DNA of 64,000 nt from CAYFWF01 sp964346815 (lineage in GTDB: Bacteria > Acidobacteriota > Aminicenantia > Aminicenantales > Aminicenantaceae), in the NCBI GenBank assembly GCA_964346815.1, contig CAYFWF010000018.1, positions 59,748 through 123,747 on the forward strand, read 5' to 3'. Shown piece by piece: positions 55,165-63,018 of this stretch. Position 1 is the first letter of the stretch. The number at the start of each line of letters is the position of its first letter. The position numbers and the translations under genes are program-made. The notes below the pieces were generated by a model. The model ran no database searches and was not told the DNA's origin. It worked only from the letters and a program-made list of their open reading frames with translations.

Positions 55165-56153
55165 ACACTTTCGGAAGAATATTTCGGATCTCCATATTCG
55201 GAGAGTCTCACGGGCAAGAAGTGGGAATCGTGGTAGACGGATGTCCTGCCGGACTATCCCTTGCCCCGGACGATTTTTTGGAAGACATGAACAGAAGAAG
55301 ATCCGGAGCCGCCGGGACCACCGGCCGCAGAGAGGAGGATAAGCCTAGGATAGTGAGCGGCGTCTTCGAAAACAAGGCCACGGGAACTCCCATCCTCATC
55401 ACCTTTTCCAACAGGGATACTCGGGGCGAAGACTACTCCTCTTTCCAGGACATTCCCCGTCCCGGACATGCTGATTTTGCGTCGTACCGCAAATATGGAG
55501 GATATAACGATTTCAGGGGAGGGGGCCATTTTTCGGGAAGGCTGACCGTCGCCCTGGTTGCAGCCGGTGTCATTGCCAAAAAAATTCTTTCCCCGGCAGA
55601 GATTCGGTCAGAAATCCTGGAAGCCGGAGGGAGTCCTGAGATCGGCAAAAACGTCAAGGCCGCACAGAAGGAGGGAGATTCCATAGGCGGCATAGTCGAA
55701 TGCCGCGTCCTGGGTTTGCCCGTTGGATTGGGTGAGCCCTTTTTCGACTCGACAGAATCTCTGGTCAGCCATATGGTTTTCTCCATTCCTGGCATAAAGG
55801 GGATAGAGTTCGGAGCAGGATTCCAGTGCAGCCGGATGAAAGGGAGTGAATGCAATGATCCTCTCATCGATACCGACGGTAAAACCGAGAACAACCATGC
55901 CGGAGGAATCAACGGAGGCCTCACAAACGGCAATGACCTTATTTTCAGGGCGGCGATAAAACCCCCGTCGAGCATTGCCCGAGAACAGACAACCGTCAAC
56001 ATCAAAACAGGTAAAAAAACATCTTTTTCTGTCAAGGGCCGCCACGATGTCTGTATCGCCCTTAGAATCCCGGTCATCCTGGAAGCCTCCGCTGCCATCG
56101 TATTGGCCGATCTGTTGCTGATCGAGCACAAAAGGCCACGAATTATGAGGTGA
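55161..56153 (+). CDS. aroC: Chorismate synthase
   Basis: 330 residues, overlapping aroA by 4 nt. FRISIFGESHGQEVGIVVDGCPAG (~7-30), RRSGAAGTTGRREEDKPRIVSGV, TPILITFSNRDTRGEDYSSF, RPGHADFASYRKYGGYNDFRGGGHFSGR with the flavin/Arg site, and NNHAGGINGGLTNGNDLIFRAAIKP are all diagnostic. Converts EPSP to chorismate with reduced FMN. A little shorter than the ~360-residue E. coli type, as in many AroC of anaerobes. Confidence 0.95.
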   Translation: MNTFGRIFRISIFGESHGQEVGIVVDGCPAGLSLAPDDFLEDMNRRRSGAAGTTGRREEDKPRIVSGVFENKATGTPILITFSNRDTRGEDYSSFQDIPRPGHADFASYRKYGGYNDFRGGGHFSGRLTVALVAAGVIAKKILSPAEIRSEILEAGGSPEIGKNVKAAQKEGDSIGGIVECRVLGLPVGLGEPFFDSTESLVSHMVFSIPGIKGIEFGAGFQCSRMKGSECNDPLIDTDGKTENNHAGGINGGLTNGNDLIFRAAIKPPSSIAREQTTVNIKTGKKTSFSVKGRHDVCIALRIPVILEASAAIVLADLLLIEHKRPRIMR

Positions 56154-56157
56154 GGAT

Positions 56158-56442
56158 ATGGAACTCGAAAAAATACGAGAGAAGATCGATTCTATCGACG
56201 AGGAACTGCTCAGGCTTTTCAACCGGAGGTTTGAGCTCGGCCTGATGGCAAAAAGGCACAAAAAAGAAATCCATGACCCTTCAAGGGAGGCGGTGATATT
56301 GAAGAAGCTCAGCCGTCTCTCCCGTTCCTGCAGCCTGGTCAGACCGGATTTCATGGAGAAGATGTTCAAAATCATCTTCCAGGAGAGCCGAAGAATACAG
56401 AAGGAGAACGGAACTCCGATGGATTTGAAGATAAGGAGGTGA
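56158..56442 (+). CDS. Chorismate mutase (AroQ type)
   Basis: 94 residues, three helices: LEKIREKIDSIDEELLRLFNRRFELGLMAKRHKKE matches the AroQ N-terminal helix with its catalytic Arg/Lys, followed by DPSREAVILKKLSRLS and the final helix to EESRRIQKE-type residues. A stand-alone mutase converting chorismate to prephenate. It starts 4 nt after aroC. Feeds the following tyrA product; no prephenate dehydratase (pheA) is encoded in the window. Confidence 0.9.
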   Translation: MELEKIREKIDSIDEELLRLFNRRFELGLMAKRHKKEIHDPSREAVILKKLSRLSRSCSLVRPDFMEKMFKIIFQESRRIQKENGTPMDLKIRR

Positions 56443-56446
56443 TCGA

Positions 56447-57226
56447 ATGAAAATTGCTATCTTAGGAGCAGGCCATATGGGCGGCTGGCTCTTGGAGAGG
56501 CTTTCCCCGGAGCACAGCTTAGCCGTTTATGATATCGATAATACGCGGATGGCTGACCTGGGAAACAGAAACGTTCTCAAGCTCGAAAACTGTTCCGACT
56601 TAAAGTATTTCCAGTCTGAAATGCTCATAAACGCCGTCAGCTTGCAGAACACGATCCCGGCTTTCGAGTCCTGCCTTCCTTATCTTCCCTCAGAGTGCAT
56701 CATCTCCGATGTGGCTTCGGTCAAGGCCAGCATCCCGGATTTTTACAGCAACAGCGCCTTTCGCTTTGTCTCTGTCCACCCCATGTTCGGCCCCACATTC
56801 GCCAACGTCGACAAATTGTCCGACGAAAACGTGATCATCATCAGGGAATCCGATGAACAAGGGAAACTGTTCTTCCGGAATCTGTTCGGCGCTCTAGGCC
56901 TCAGCATCTACGAATATTCTTTCGATGAGCACGACCAGATGATCGCGTATTCTTTAACCCTGCCCTTCGCATCGACAATGGTTTTTGCGGCCTGCATGGA
57001 CAACACCGCTGTACCCGGCACCACATTTAAAAAACACCTGGAAATTTCAAGGGGCCTGCTGTCAGAAGATGATTTTCTGCTGGGTGAGATCCTGTTCAAC
57101 AAATACTCCCTTGCTCAATTGGAAAAGGTCACCGGCCGGCTGGACTTTCTCAAACATGTGATCCGGGCCAGAGACTGGGAGGAAGCGGCCAAGTTTTTTG
57201 ACCGCCTGAGAAACAACATCAAATGA
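56447..57226 (+). CDS. tyrA: Prephenate dehydrogenase (TyrA family), short form
   Basis: 259 residues. N-terminal NAD(P) motif IAILGAGHMGGWLLERL, then SVHPMFGPTFANVD with catalytic His region (~108), IAYSLTLPFASTMVFAA and FKKHLEISRGLLSEDDFLLGEILF in the helical domain. It lacks an ACT or mutase domain and is shorter than most TyrA (~280-370). Oxidatively decarboxylates prephenate (or arogenate) on the tyrosine branch. Last gene of the aro operon; converges with trpB after 23 nt. Confidence 0.87.
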   Translation: MKIAILGAGHMGGWLLERLSPEHSLAVYDIDNTRMADLGNRNVLKLENCSDLKYFQSEMLINAVSLQNTIPAFESCLPYLPSECIISDVASVKASIPDFYSNSAFRFVSVHPMFGPTFANVDKLSDENVIIIRESDEQGKLFFRNLFGALGLSIYEYSFDEHDQMIAYSLTLPFASTMVFAACMDNTAVPGTTFKKHLEISRGLLSEDDFLLGEILFNKYSLAQLEKVTGRLDFLKHVIRARDWEEAAKFFDRLRNNIK

Positions 57227-57249
57227 CACCTTTCCGTTTTATCAGGTTT

Positions 57250-58614
57250 TCAGGCCTCCGGTACTTCTGGCAAATAAGAAAGCGCTTCTTCGATTTTTTG
57301 TGCAGGGTATTCGTAATCTGACAACTTTCCGCTCAGGTAGGCCTCATAGGCTGCCATATCCACGTGACCGTGTCCGCTGTGGGCGAGAAGTATGGTTTTA
57401 GACTCTCCAGATTCCCTGCACCTCAGCGCCTCGTCGATAACGACTTTGACGGCATGGTTTGTCTCGGGAGCGCTGATAATTCCTTCGGCTCGAGCAAAAT
57501 CAATCCCTGCCTTGAATGTGGGAAGCTGATGAACAGCCCTGGCCTCCACAAGTCCCAATTTGTGCAGGTGACATATGATAGGTGCCATACCATGATAGCG
57601 AAGCCCCCCTGCATGAACGGGTGGCGGGATGAACCCATGTCCCAGTGTGTACATTTTTACCAATGGAGTAAGACCTGCTTCATCACCAAAGTCATACCTA
57701 TAGAGTCCTTTTGTTACTGTCGGACAACTTGCAGGCTCCACGTTAATGATTTGCAGGTCTGGCTTAGTTCCTTCAATTTTATCTTTGACAAAGGGCAGGA
57801 ACAGGCCGGCAAAATTCGAGCCTCCTCCAATGCAGCCAACAACGATATCGGGGTAAGCCTCAGCCATTTCCATTTGTTTTTTGGTCTCCAGACCAATAAC
57901 AGTTTGATGCAGCAGAACATGGTTGAGCACACTGCCTAAAGAATAATGAGTGTCGTCTCGAGATACAGCTTCCTCGACGGCCTCGCTGATGGCCAGTCCC
58001 AGGCTTCCAGGACAATCGGGATCTTTGGCCAAAATATCTCGCCCAGCCTTTGTTTCCTGGCTGGGGCTGGGGATGCACTTTGCGCCCCAGGTTTCCATCA
58101 TGATCCGGCGGTAGGGCTTTTGATGGTAGCTGATGGCAACCATATAGACCTTGACCTCAAGGCCAAAACAGGCACCGCCAAAGGAGAGGGCGCTTCCCCA
58201 CTGTCCTGCCCCTGTCTCGGTGATCATTCGCTTTGTGCCTTCTTTTTTATTGTAGTAGGCCTGAGCGACTGCGGTGTTCGGCTTGTGAGATCCCGGAGGG
58301 CTGGTTCCCTCGTATTTGTAAAAGATCCTGGCCGGTGTGTCCAGAGCTTTCTCCAACCTTACGGCCCGATGCAGGGCTGTTGGTCTCCAAAGCCTGTAGA
58401 TCTCCTGGATTTCTTCAGGTATTTCGATCCAGCGGTATGGGCTGACCTCCTGTTTGATCAATTCCATGGGAAAGAGGGGAGCAAGATCTACAGGAGTCAG
58501 GGGCTTTTTTGTTCCTGGATGCAAAGCTGGAGGCAGAGGCTCGGGAAGGTCTGCCAGAATATTGTACCAGGAGGTTATTGACTCATTCTGGTCAAGCATA
58601 AATAGTGTTCTCAT
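57250..58614 (-). CDS. trpB: Tryptophan synthase beta chain, TrpB2 type
   Basis: 454 residues, longer than TrpB1 and typical of TrpB2. [22 protein letters not shown] (~112-135) has the PLP lysine in [41 protein letters not shown] (phosphate loop, ~258) and [10 protein letters not shown] (C-terminal) fit. TrpB2 enzymes make tryptophan from indole and serine and often work without TrpA. No other trp gene is near, so it may salvage indole. AAAGGAG precedes the ATG; a promoter and hairpin lie 95-245 nt upstream. Confidence 0.92.
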   Translation of the reverse strand: MRTLFMLDQNESITSWYNILADLPEPLPPALHPGTKKPLTPVDLAPLFPMELIKQEVSPYRWIEIPEEIQEIYRLWRPTALHRAVRLEKALDTPARIFYKYEGTSPPGSHKPNTAVAQAYYNKKEGTKRMITETGAGQWGSALSFGGACFGLEVKVYMVAISYHQKPYRRIMMETWGAKCIPSPSQETKAGRDILAKDPDCPGSLGLAISEAVEEAVSRDDTHYSLGSVLNHVLLHQTVIGLETKKQMEMAEAYPDIVVGCIGGGSNFAGLFLPFVKDKIEGTKPDLQIINVEPASCPTVTKGLYRYDFGDEAGLTPLVKMYTLGHGFIPPPVHAGGLRYHGMAPIICHLHKLGLVEARAVHQLPTFKAGIDFARAEGIISAPETNHAVKVVIDEALRCRESGESKTILLAHSGHGHVDMAAYEAYLSGKLSDYEYPAQKIEEALSYLPEVPEA

Positions 58615-58708
58615 TGTATTCTCCTTTAATGTTTTTCGTGAGCTCCCAGCCCAGATAATCCAGACTGGTCATTCCAACAGAAAGAGGGAAAAGGGTGTGG
58701 AGGTGTAC

Positions 58709-58857
58709 TGGTTCCGCCTCAGCGGAACCACCAAAGAAGATAGAAAGGAAGGGATGGATTCCGACAATCGCGAAATTCTTTTTTCCTGTGAAGTCTCGAT
58801 CCTGCCAGTATCATTCTTTCTTCCGAAGTATTCTATTGTTTTTCCTCCGGATGTCAA
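58709..58857 (-). promoter_or_regulatory. trpB promoter and leader hairpin
   Basis: On the minus strand TTGACA (58857-58852), 16 nt, TAGAAT (58835-58830) is a strong promoter for trpB. The ~210-nt leader holds a perfect 9-bp hairpin TGGTTCCGC/GCGGAACCA (58730-58722 with 58717-58709, 4-nt loop) and, nearer the gene, a 26-codon ORF from 58672 ([14 protein letters not shown] start) that runs into the trpB start. Attenuation or coupled translation is plausible but unproven. Confidence 0.45.
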
Positions 58858-59177
58858 GAAAAAAATGACAAAAAGATATTTCGCTTGATATGTCCGTTTT
58901 TCCTGTTGTATATATTTTCTCTTATGGATACGAGCGAAGATTACTCCATCAAGTACTGAAGAGTCAAATCACACCTCCATTGTAACTAAACATTCCTTTC
59001 CTGAAAGCCCTCCTTTCATCTCAATATTTCCTGTTTGAGACCGGCGATTTTTTTGGGAAATTCCTCATGCAGCTATAAGAGAGGAAGGAAAAGGAAGGAA
59101 AAGGATCTTTCAAATGAGGACACATAAACACGATGGAAAATGGATCATTCAAACGAAGGCATAAACGGAGGTTGCCA

Positions 59178-59516
59178 ATGAAGAAAATGAAAATGGTTAT
59201 TCCTAAGGGAAGGATGTTCAACAATGTTGTCCATTTGCTCAACGATTCCGGCATCGGGCTGGAAACGAACGACCGTTTTTATATCCCCCGGGTCGTGGAT
59301 TCTGAAATCGAGGCAAAAATCATGAAACCACAGAACATCGCCCAGCTGGTCGAGTTGGGATCGCACGACATCGATTTTGTGGGCTATGACTGGATTGTTG
59401 AGACCGGATCAAATGCAGCGGAAGTGATGGATTTGAAACTCGATCCAGTCAAAGTTGTGGCAGCCGTTCCGTCTGTATATCAAGAAGACGATCTCCTCGA
59501 TAACCCGGGAAAAAAA
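59178..59516 (+). pseudogene. hisG: Truncated ATP phosphoribosyltransferase (hisG')
   Basis: From ATG 59178 (GGAGG upstream) the first ~113 residues match HisG: MVIPKGRMFNNVVHLLNDSG, GLETNDRFYIPR, HDIDFVGYDWIVETGSNAAEVMDLKLDPVKVVAAVPS. Homology stops near 59516 and the frame then runs into tRNA-Leu-derived sequence (stop at 59639). Full HisG has ~200-300 residues, so the catalytic PRPP-binding second half is lost. HisG starts histidine synthesis; here it cannot function. The break coincides with the left edge of the tRNA-Leu repeat. Confidence 0.7.
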
Positions 59517-59568
59517 CGTCAATTGAGAAGTGATTTGTTTTCTGCCGGTTACGGAAGAAATTCCAGGG

Positions 59569-59725
59569 ACTTAAAATCCCTCGTAGGTTATCCTACGTGC
59601 CGGTTCGAGTCCGGCCCTCGGCACTCTTCTTGCCTCTAACACCTTTGAACTGAGTAAGTTAACGTAATCAGGACAAACTAAACGAAAACAAACATAAACA
59701 GACAGTTTTCGTCTGTTTTGGCATG
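59569..59725 (+). repeat. 157-bp direct repeat, copy 1: tRNA-Leu(UAA) 3' half with flank
   Basis: Starts in the anticodon loop (ACTTAAAATCCC) of a tRNA-Leu(UAA) 3' half: variable arm TAGG/CCTA, T-arm GCCGG-TTCGAGT-CCGGC, acceptor CCTCGGC-A, then ~100 nt of shared flank ending GGCATG. A 5' half is not recognisable except for AGGGA completing the anticodon stem. Looks like an attachment-site (att) copy. Copy 2 is at 61163-61319, ~90% identical by eye. The gap after it up to 60105 is A/T-rich without a gene. Confidence 0.7.
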
Positions 59726-60105
59726 CTTATGTCCCCAATTTGTCCCCACAATTTAAAAGGCCAAGAAATTCAGACCTGTTCCTTCTGCAGTGTGCAGGAA
59801 GCAGCGGAAAAACCGAAAGCGCAGAAAATGAGAATTTTTGCCTGGAAAATCCCCCTTTTCAAGGCCTCCAAGATTTCGATGGATTTAGATATTTCTGGGC
59901 ACAGATTTTTTAATGAGTTACCTGCGATGCATTTGTGAACAAAATTTGACACGACCTTATTAAATTATTTCTTTTAATATTACTAATTTTATAATTCTGA
60001 TATAATCAATTAGAAAAAATTTTGATTAGGGAGATAAGAATCTGATCCTCAGTGATCTAGAGCTCGGTTTTTACTCTAACAAATCGGATTACATGGGAGG
60101 GAATC

Positions 60106-60696
60106 ATGGAAGTTTTTTACAATGTATTGATTTTTCTTCATGTGATGGGTTTTGTATTCATGTCGACACCTCTGTTCAATCTTATCGTCGTTAATGAACG
60201 GGTTCTACTGGGCTCCTCATTCAACTACTATGCAGATCGATACCAAGAGAATATCATCCGGCATGGTGCGACCAGATGTTATGTCTTCCAGTGCACTGTT
60301 TTGATTTCTGGTGTGCTACTCGTTATTTTTGGCCCATTGGGTATCAAGGCCCTCTGGACAAGCTGGATCGTACTTGTCAAAACCATCATACTGTTCACTA
60401 TGATGGGATTGTTATCCTATGTCCATTTCAGGCTTCAGCCCAAAATTGAATCATACATGTCAACAATTGGCCCCGATGTTGATGTGCCAGATGGTTTTTC
60501 GGCCCAGATGAAACCTTACCGGGTGAGACGCAAGAAGTTGGCAACTTTTTGTCTTTTTTTAGTGATTACTGCAATTATATTCGGTCTTCAAGTTTATGGC
60601 GCATTCGATCCCATTTTAAACATTCTTCTGATCGGAATTGGAGCACTTTTCGCTTTGAAAGCGTACAAATCACTCTTACTATTTGGTTGGATTTGA
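60106..60696 (+). CDS. DUF2269-like integral membrane protein
   Basis: 196 residues, four to five membrane segments (~5-28 NVLIFLHVMGFVFMSTPLF, ~64-85, ~90-112, ~150-170, ~172-190). FLHVMGFVFM near the start and the even TM spacing resemble DUF2269/CopD-like small membrane proteins, some of which bind haem or copper; no ligand residues can be assigned. GGGAGGG precedes the ATG. A TATAAT at 60001-60006 may be its -10. Followed 17 nt later by the DsrE gene; both lie between the tRNA-Leu repeats. Confidence 0.6.
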   Translation: MEVFYNVLIFLHVMGFVFMSTPLFNLIVVNERVLLGSSFNYYADRYQENIIRHGATRCYVFQCTVLISGVLLVIFGPLGIKALWTSWIVLVKTIILFTMMGLLSYVHFRLQPKIESYMSTIGPDVDVPDGFSAQMKPYRVRRKKLATFCLFLVITAIIFGLQVYGAFDPILNILLIGIGALFALKAYKSLLLFGWI

Positions 60697-60713
60697 AAGG
60701 ATTGAATCATAGT

Positions 60714-61088
60714 ATGATGAGGGGGGCAAAGGAATTGAAAGTTTTAATCATTATAAATGATGCACCTTATGGGTCGGAGAAAGCCTACAATGCAATGCGG
60801 CTGGCGATGATGATTCAAAAAGAACATGCTGGTGTGGAAGTCCGTATTTTCCTCATGGCAGATGCTGTAGCATGTGCAATTCCACATCAGTCAACTCCTA
60901 AGGGATACTACAATCTGGAAAGGATGTTCAGATCGGTCATAGGAAAAGGTGGATTAGTGAAAGCTTGTGGAACGTGTTCAGATGCCCGCGGAATCAGAGA
61001 AATAAATCTGATTAAAGACATTGAGATCAGTACTATGAGCCAATTAGCTCAATGGGTTATTGATTCTGACAAAATTGTTACATTCTGA
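60714..61088 (+). CDS. DsrE/DsrF/YchN-family sulfur-transfer-like protein
   Basis: 124 residues from ATG 60714 (frame open further upstream into the previous gene). Fold features: VLIIINDAPYGSEKAYNAMRLAMMIQ start, VRIFLMADAVACAI, and KACGTCSDARGI (~85) with the conserved Cys-x-x-Cys/Asp-Ala-Arg motif of the YchN/DsrE group. Such proteins relay persulfide or act in redox sensing, often in anaerobes. Paired with the membrane protein upstream inside the repeat-bounded cassette. Function inferred from family only. Confidence 0.8.
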   Translation: MMRGAKELKVLIIINDAPYGSEKAYNAMRLAMMIQKEHAGVEVRIFLMADAVACAIPHQSTPKGYYNLERMFRSVIGKGGLVKACGTCSDARGIREINLIKDIEISTMSQLAQWVIDSDKIVTF

Positions 61089-61162
61089 AATCCCGGTAGC
61101 GATTTTCTATTGGCTGAAGATAAATCAACTGTTTCAAAAGTTTTAACATAATTTTATCGACA

Positions 61163-61319
61163 ACTTAAAATCCCTCGTAGGTTGTACCTACGTGCCGGTT
61201 CGAGTCCGGTCCTCGGCACTCCCTATGCCTCTAACACCTTTGAACTGAATAAGTTAACGTAATCAGGACAAACTAAACGCAAACAAGCGTAGACAGACAG
61301 TTTTGGTCTGTTTGGCATG
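61163..61319 (+). repeat. 157-bp direct repeat, copy 2: tRNA-Leu(UAA) 3' half with flank
   Basis: Same order and length as copy 1 (59569-59725): ACTTAAAATCCC start, T-arm with acceptor CCTCGGC-A, shared tail to GGCATG. About fifteen differences, including one base inserted in the variable arm and one lost near the end. Upstream sequence is unrelated, so the homology begins inside the anticodon loop, where tyrosine integrases typically cut. The two copies bracket ~1.4 kb. The gap to 61540 otherwise holds only the promoter at 61458. Confidence 0.7.
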
Positions 61320-61457
61320 TTTTGGTCACTGGAGCATTCCCGCGTGATTGGAGCGGTTTTCAGCAGGATATCAAAAGAAACTATGATGAAATTTAAAAAT
61401 GTATAATGGAGTTTTACTACTATTAGTGTGTGTTCAGAGCGATTTTATTAAGAAAAT

Positions 61458-61499
61458 TTGACTTAGATCAATTATTTTATAATATAGTCTGATTAAAAT
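61458..61499 (+). promoter_or_regulatory. FNR/DNR-type class II promoter of the flavodiiron gene
   Basis: TTGAC-TTAG-ATCAA (61458-61471) fits the FNR/CRP-family box TTGAT-N4-ATCAA with one difference, and TAAAAT (61494-61499) is a good -10. The box centre (61464.5) lies 29.5 nt before the -10, i.e. at -41.5, the exact class II activator position. It is 42 nt upstream of the gene start. Suggests oxygen- or NO-responsive control. A second TATAAT (61478) is too close to use this box as an activator site. Confidence 0.6.
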
Positions 61500-61540
61500 A
61501 TATATAGACTTCCTAACTGCCATTTTTTGGAGGCAATAAT

Positions 61541-62731
61541 ATGAAAGAAATCAAAAAGAACGTCTACTGGGTTGGGAAGGTGGACTGGGAGATAAGAAAG
61601 TTCCATGGCAATGAATATTCCACTCATAGGGGGAGTTCATATAATTCTTATCTTGTGAAAGACAAAAAAACGGCTTTAATAGATACGGTCTGAAGTCCTT
61701 TCGGCACCGAGTTCGTTGAGAATTTAGAAAGGCACGTTTCGCTTAAAGAAATCGACTGCGTGATTGCCAATCATGCCGAGATCGACCACAGCGGCGGACT
61801 GGCAGCACTAATGGAAAACATTCCGGATACCCCGGTTTATTGTACGAAAAACGGGGTGAAATCACTGAAGGGCCATTTCCAAAAGGGTTGGAATTTCATA
61901 CCTGTGAAAACAGGAGACACCCTCAATCTGGGGAAAAAAGGGTTGGTATTCATAGAAGCTCCCATGCTTCACTTGCCGGACAGCATGTTCAGCTACCTTA
62001 CTGAGGATAACAATCTCTTCAGCAACGACGCTTTCGGGCAACATCTGGCCAGCGAAATGTTGTACAACGATTTGGTCGATCAGGCCGAGTTATTCCAGGA
62101 ATGCATAAAATATTATGCCAACATCCTGACTCCTTTCAGCAGTCTTGTTGAGAAAAAAATAGATGAATTGAGAAACCTGAAAGTCCCGGTGGACATGATC
62201 TGTCCTAGCCATGGCGTTATCTGGCGGGACAATCCGCTGCAAATCGTTGGTAAGTATCTTGAATGGGCAAAGAACTACAAGAAAAACCAGATTACAATCG
62301 TTTACGACACGATGTGGGACGGGACTAAGAACATGGCAGAAGCAATTGCTAAAGGTATAAAATCGGTTGACGATAAGGCTGTCGTTAAGCTGTTTAACAT
62401 TTCCCGGTCTGATAAGAATGACGTCGTAACCGAAGTCTTCAAATCCAAAGCCCTGTTAGTCGGTTCACCCACCATAAACAGTGGAATTCTGTCCGCAGTA
62501 GCCGGATTCATGGAGCAAATAAGGAGCTTGAAATTCAAGGGGAAGAAGGCTGCGGCGTTCGGAACTTATGGCTGGAGCGGGGAGTCCGTTGACATGATAA
62601 GCAAGGGGCTTGAGAGCGCTGGATTTGAGCTGCTGAACGAGGGAATAAAATCAACCTGGAATCCGGATGAAGATTCTTTGAAAAAATGTTCGGAATTTGG
62701 AAAGGAGCTCGCGAAAAAAACAAAAATCTAA
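61541..62731 (+). pseudogene. NorV-like flavodiiron protein interrupted by an in-frame UGA
   Basis: From ATG 61541 (GGAGG upstream) one frame encodes ~396 residues apart from a UGA at 61691-61693 (codon 51): ...[23 protein letters not shown]... The beta-lactamase-like domain has NHAEIDHSGG (H-x-E-x-D-H diiron ligands), APMLHLPDSMFSYL (His), FSNDAFGQH (Asp) and CPSHGVIWR (His); the flavodoxin domain has TIVYDTMWDGTKNMAEAI (FMN loop). NorV-type A-class FDPs reduce NO or O2 to N2O or water. No rubredoxin domain. Either a nonsense mutation or a recoded codon; see findings. Confidence 0.75.
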
Positions 62732-62818
62732 AAGAGGTTCAAAATGATTTTAGTTTCATCACTGTTATTGGCTTAGACGTCAACTATCATATGAAATGAT
62801 AAAATAGGAGGGATAATC

Positions 62819-62938
62819 ATGAGACCCACTGAGGAACTAAAGAAAGAACATGAAGCCATAAAACTCATGATTCGCATCATGGGTAGCGTTTCAGACAGGC
62901 TGGAATCCGTCAGGGATTGTATGACGAATTTTAAATGA
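62819..62938 (+). pseudogene. N-terminal remnant of a hemerythrin-domain protein
   Basis: A 39-codon ORF after GGAGGG encodes MRPTEELKKEHEAIKLMIRI, the standard start of hemerythrin-like proteins with the first His ligand (KEHEAI), then SVSDRLESVRD before a TGA. The remaining helices and His/Glu ligands are missing. Hemerythrins bind O2 or NO at a diiron site, in keeping with the flavodiiron gene 88 nt upstream. Probably non-functional. Confidence 0.55.
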
Positions 62939-63018
62939 TTTTTCGGATTGATCCAGGAAATCACCTCAATAAATAGACAGATTAGAGGAAAGTAAATTCT
63001 CATAAAGGGGATGTGCAG

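Noticed and set aside
58709..58823. T-box riboswitch in the trpB leader
   Set aside because: GGTGGTTCCGC superficially resembles the T-box core, but it is locked in a perfect hairpin, differs from GGTGGNACCGCG, and no Stem I with specifier loop is visible.
59544..59626. Functional tRNA-Leu at the first repeat
   Set aside because: The 3' half is good, but the 5' acceptor strand and D-arm are missing or too short, so no complete cloverleaf can form.
59723..59938. 71-codon ORF after the first tRNA-Leu repeat
   Set aside because: No ribosome site, no recognisable motif, and the start lies in repeat-flanking sequence.
61691..61693. Selenocysteine at the in-frame UGA of the flavodiiron gene
   Set aside because: The hairpin that can be drawn just after it (CCTTTC/GAAAGG) is weak, and the aligned residue in remembered homologues is not Cys. 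Kept as an open check, not as the call.
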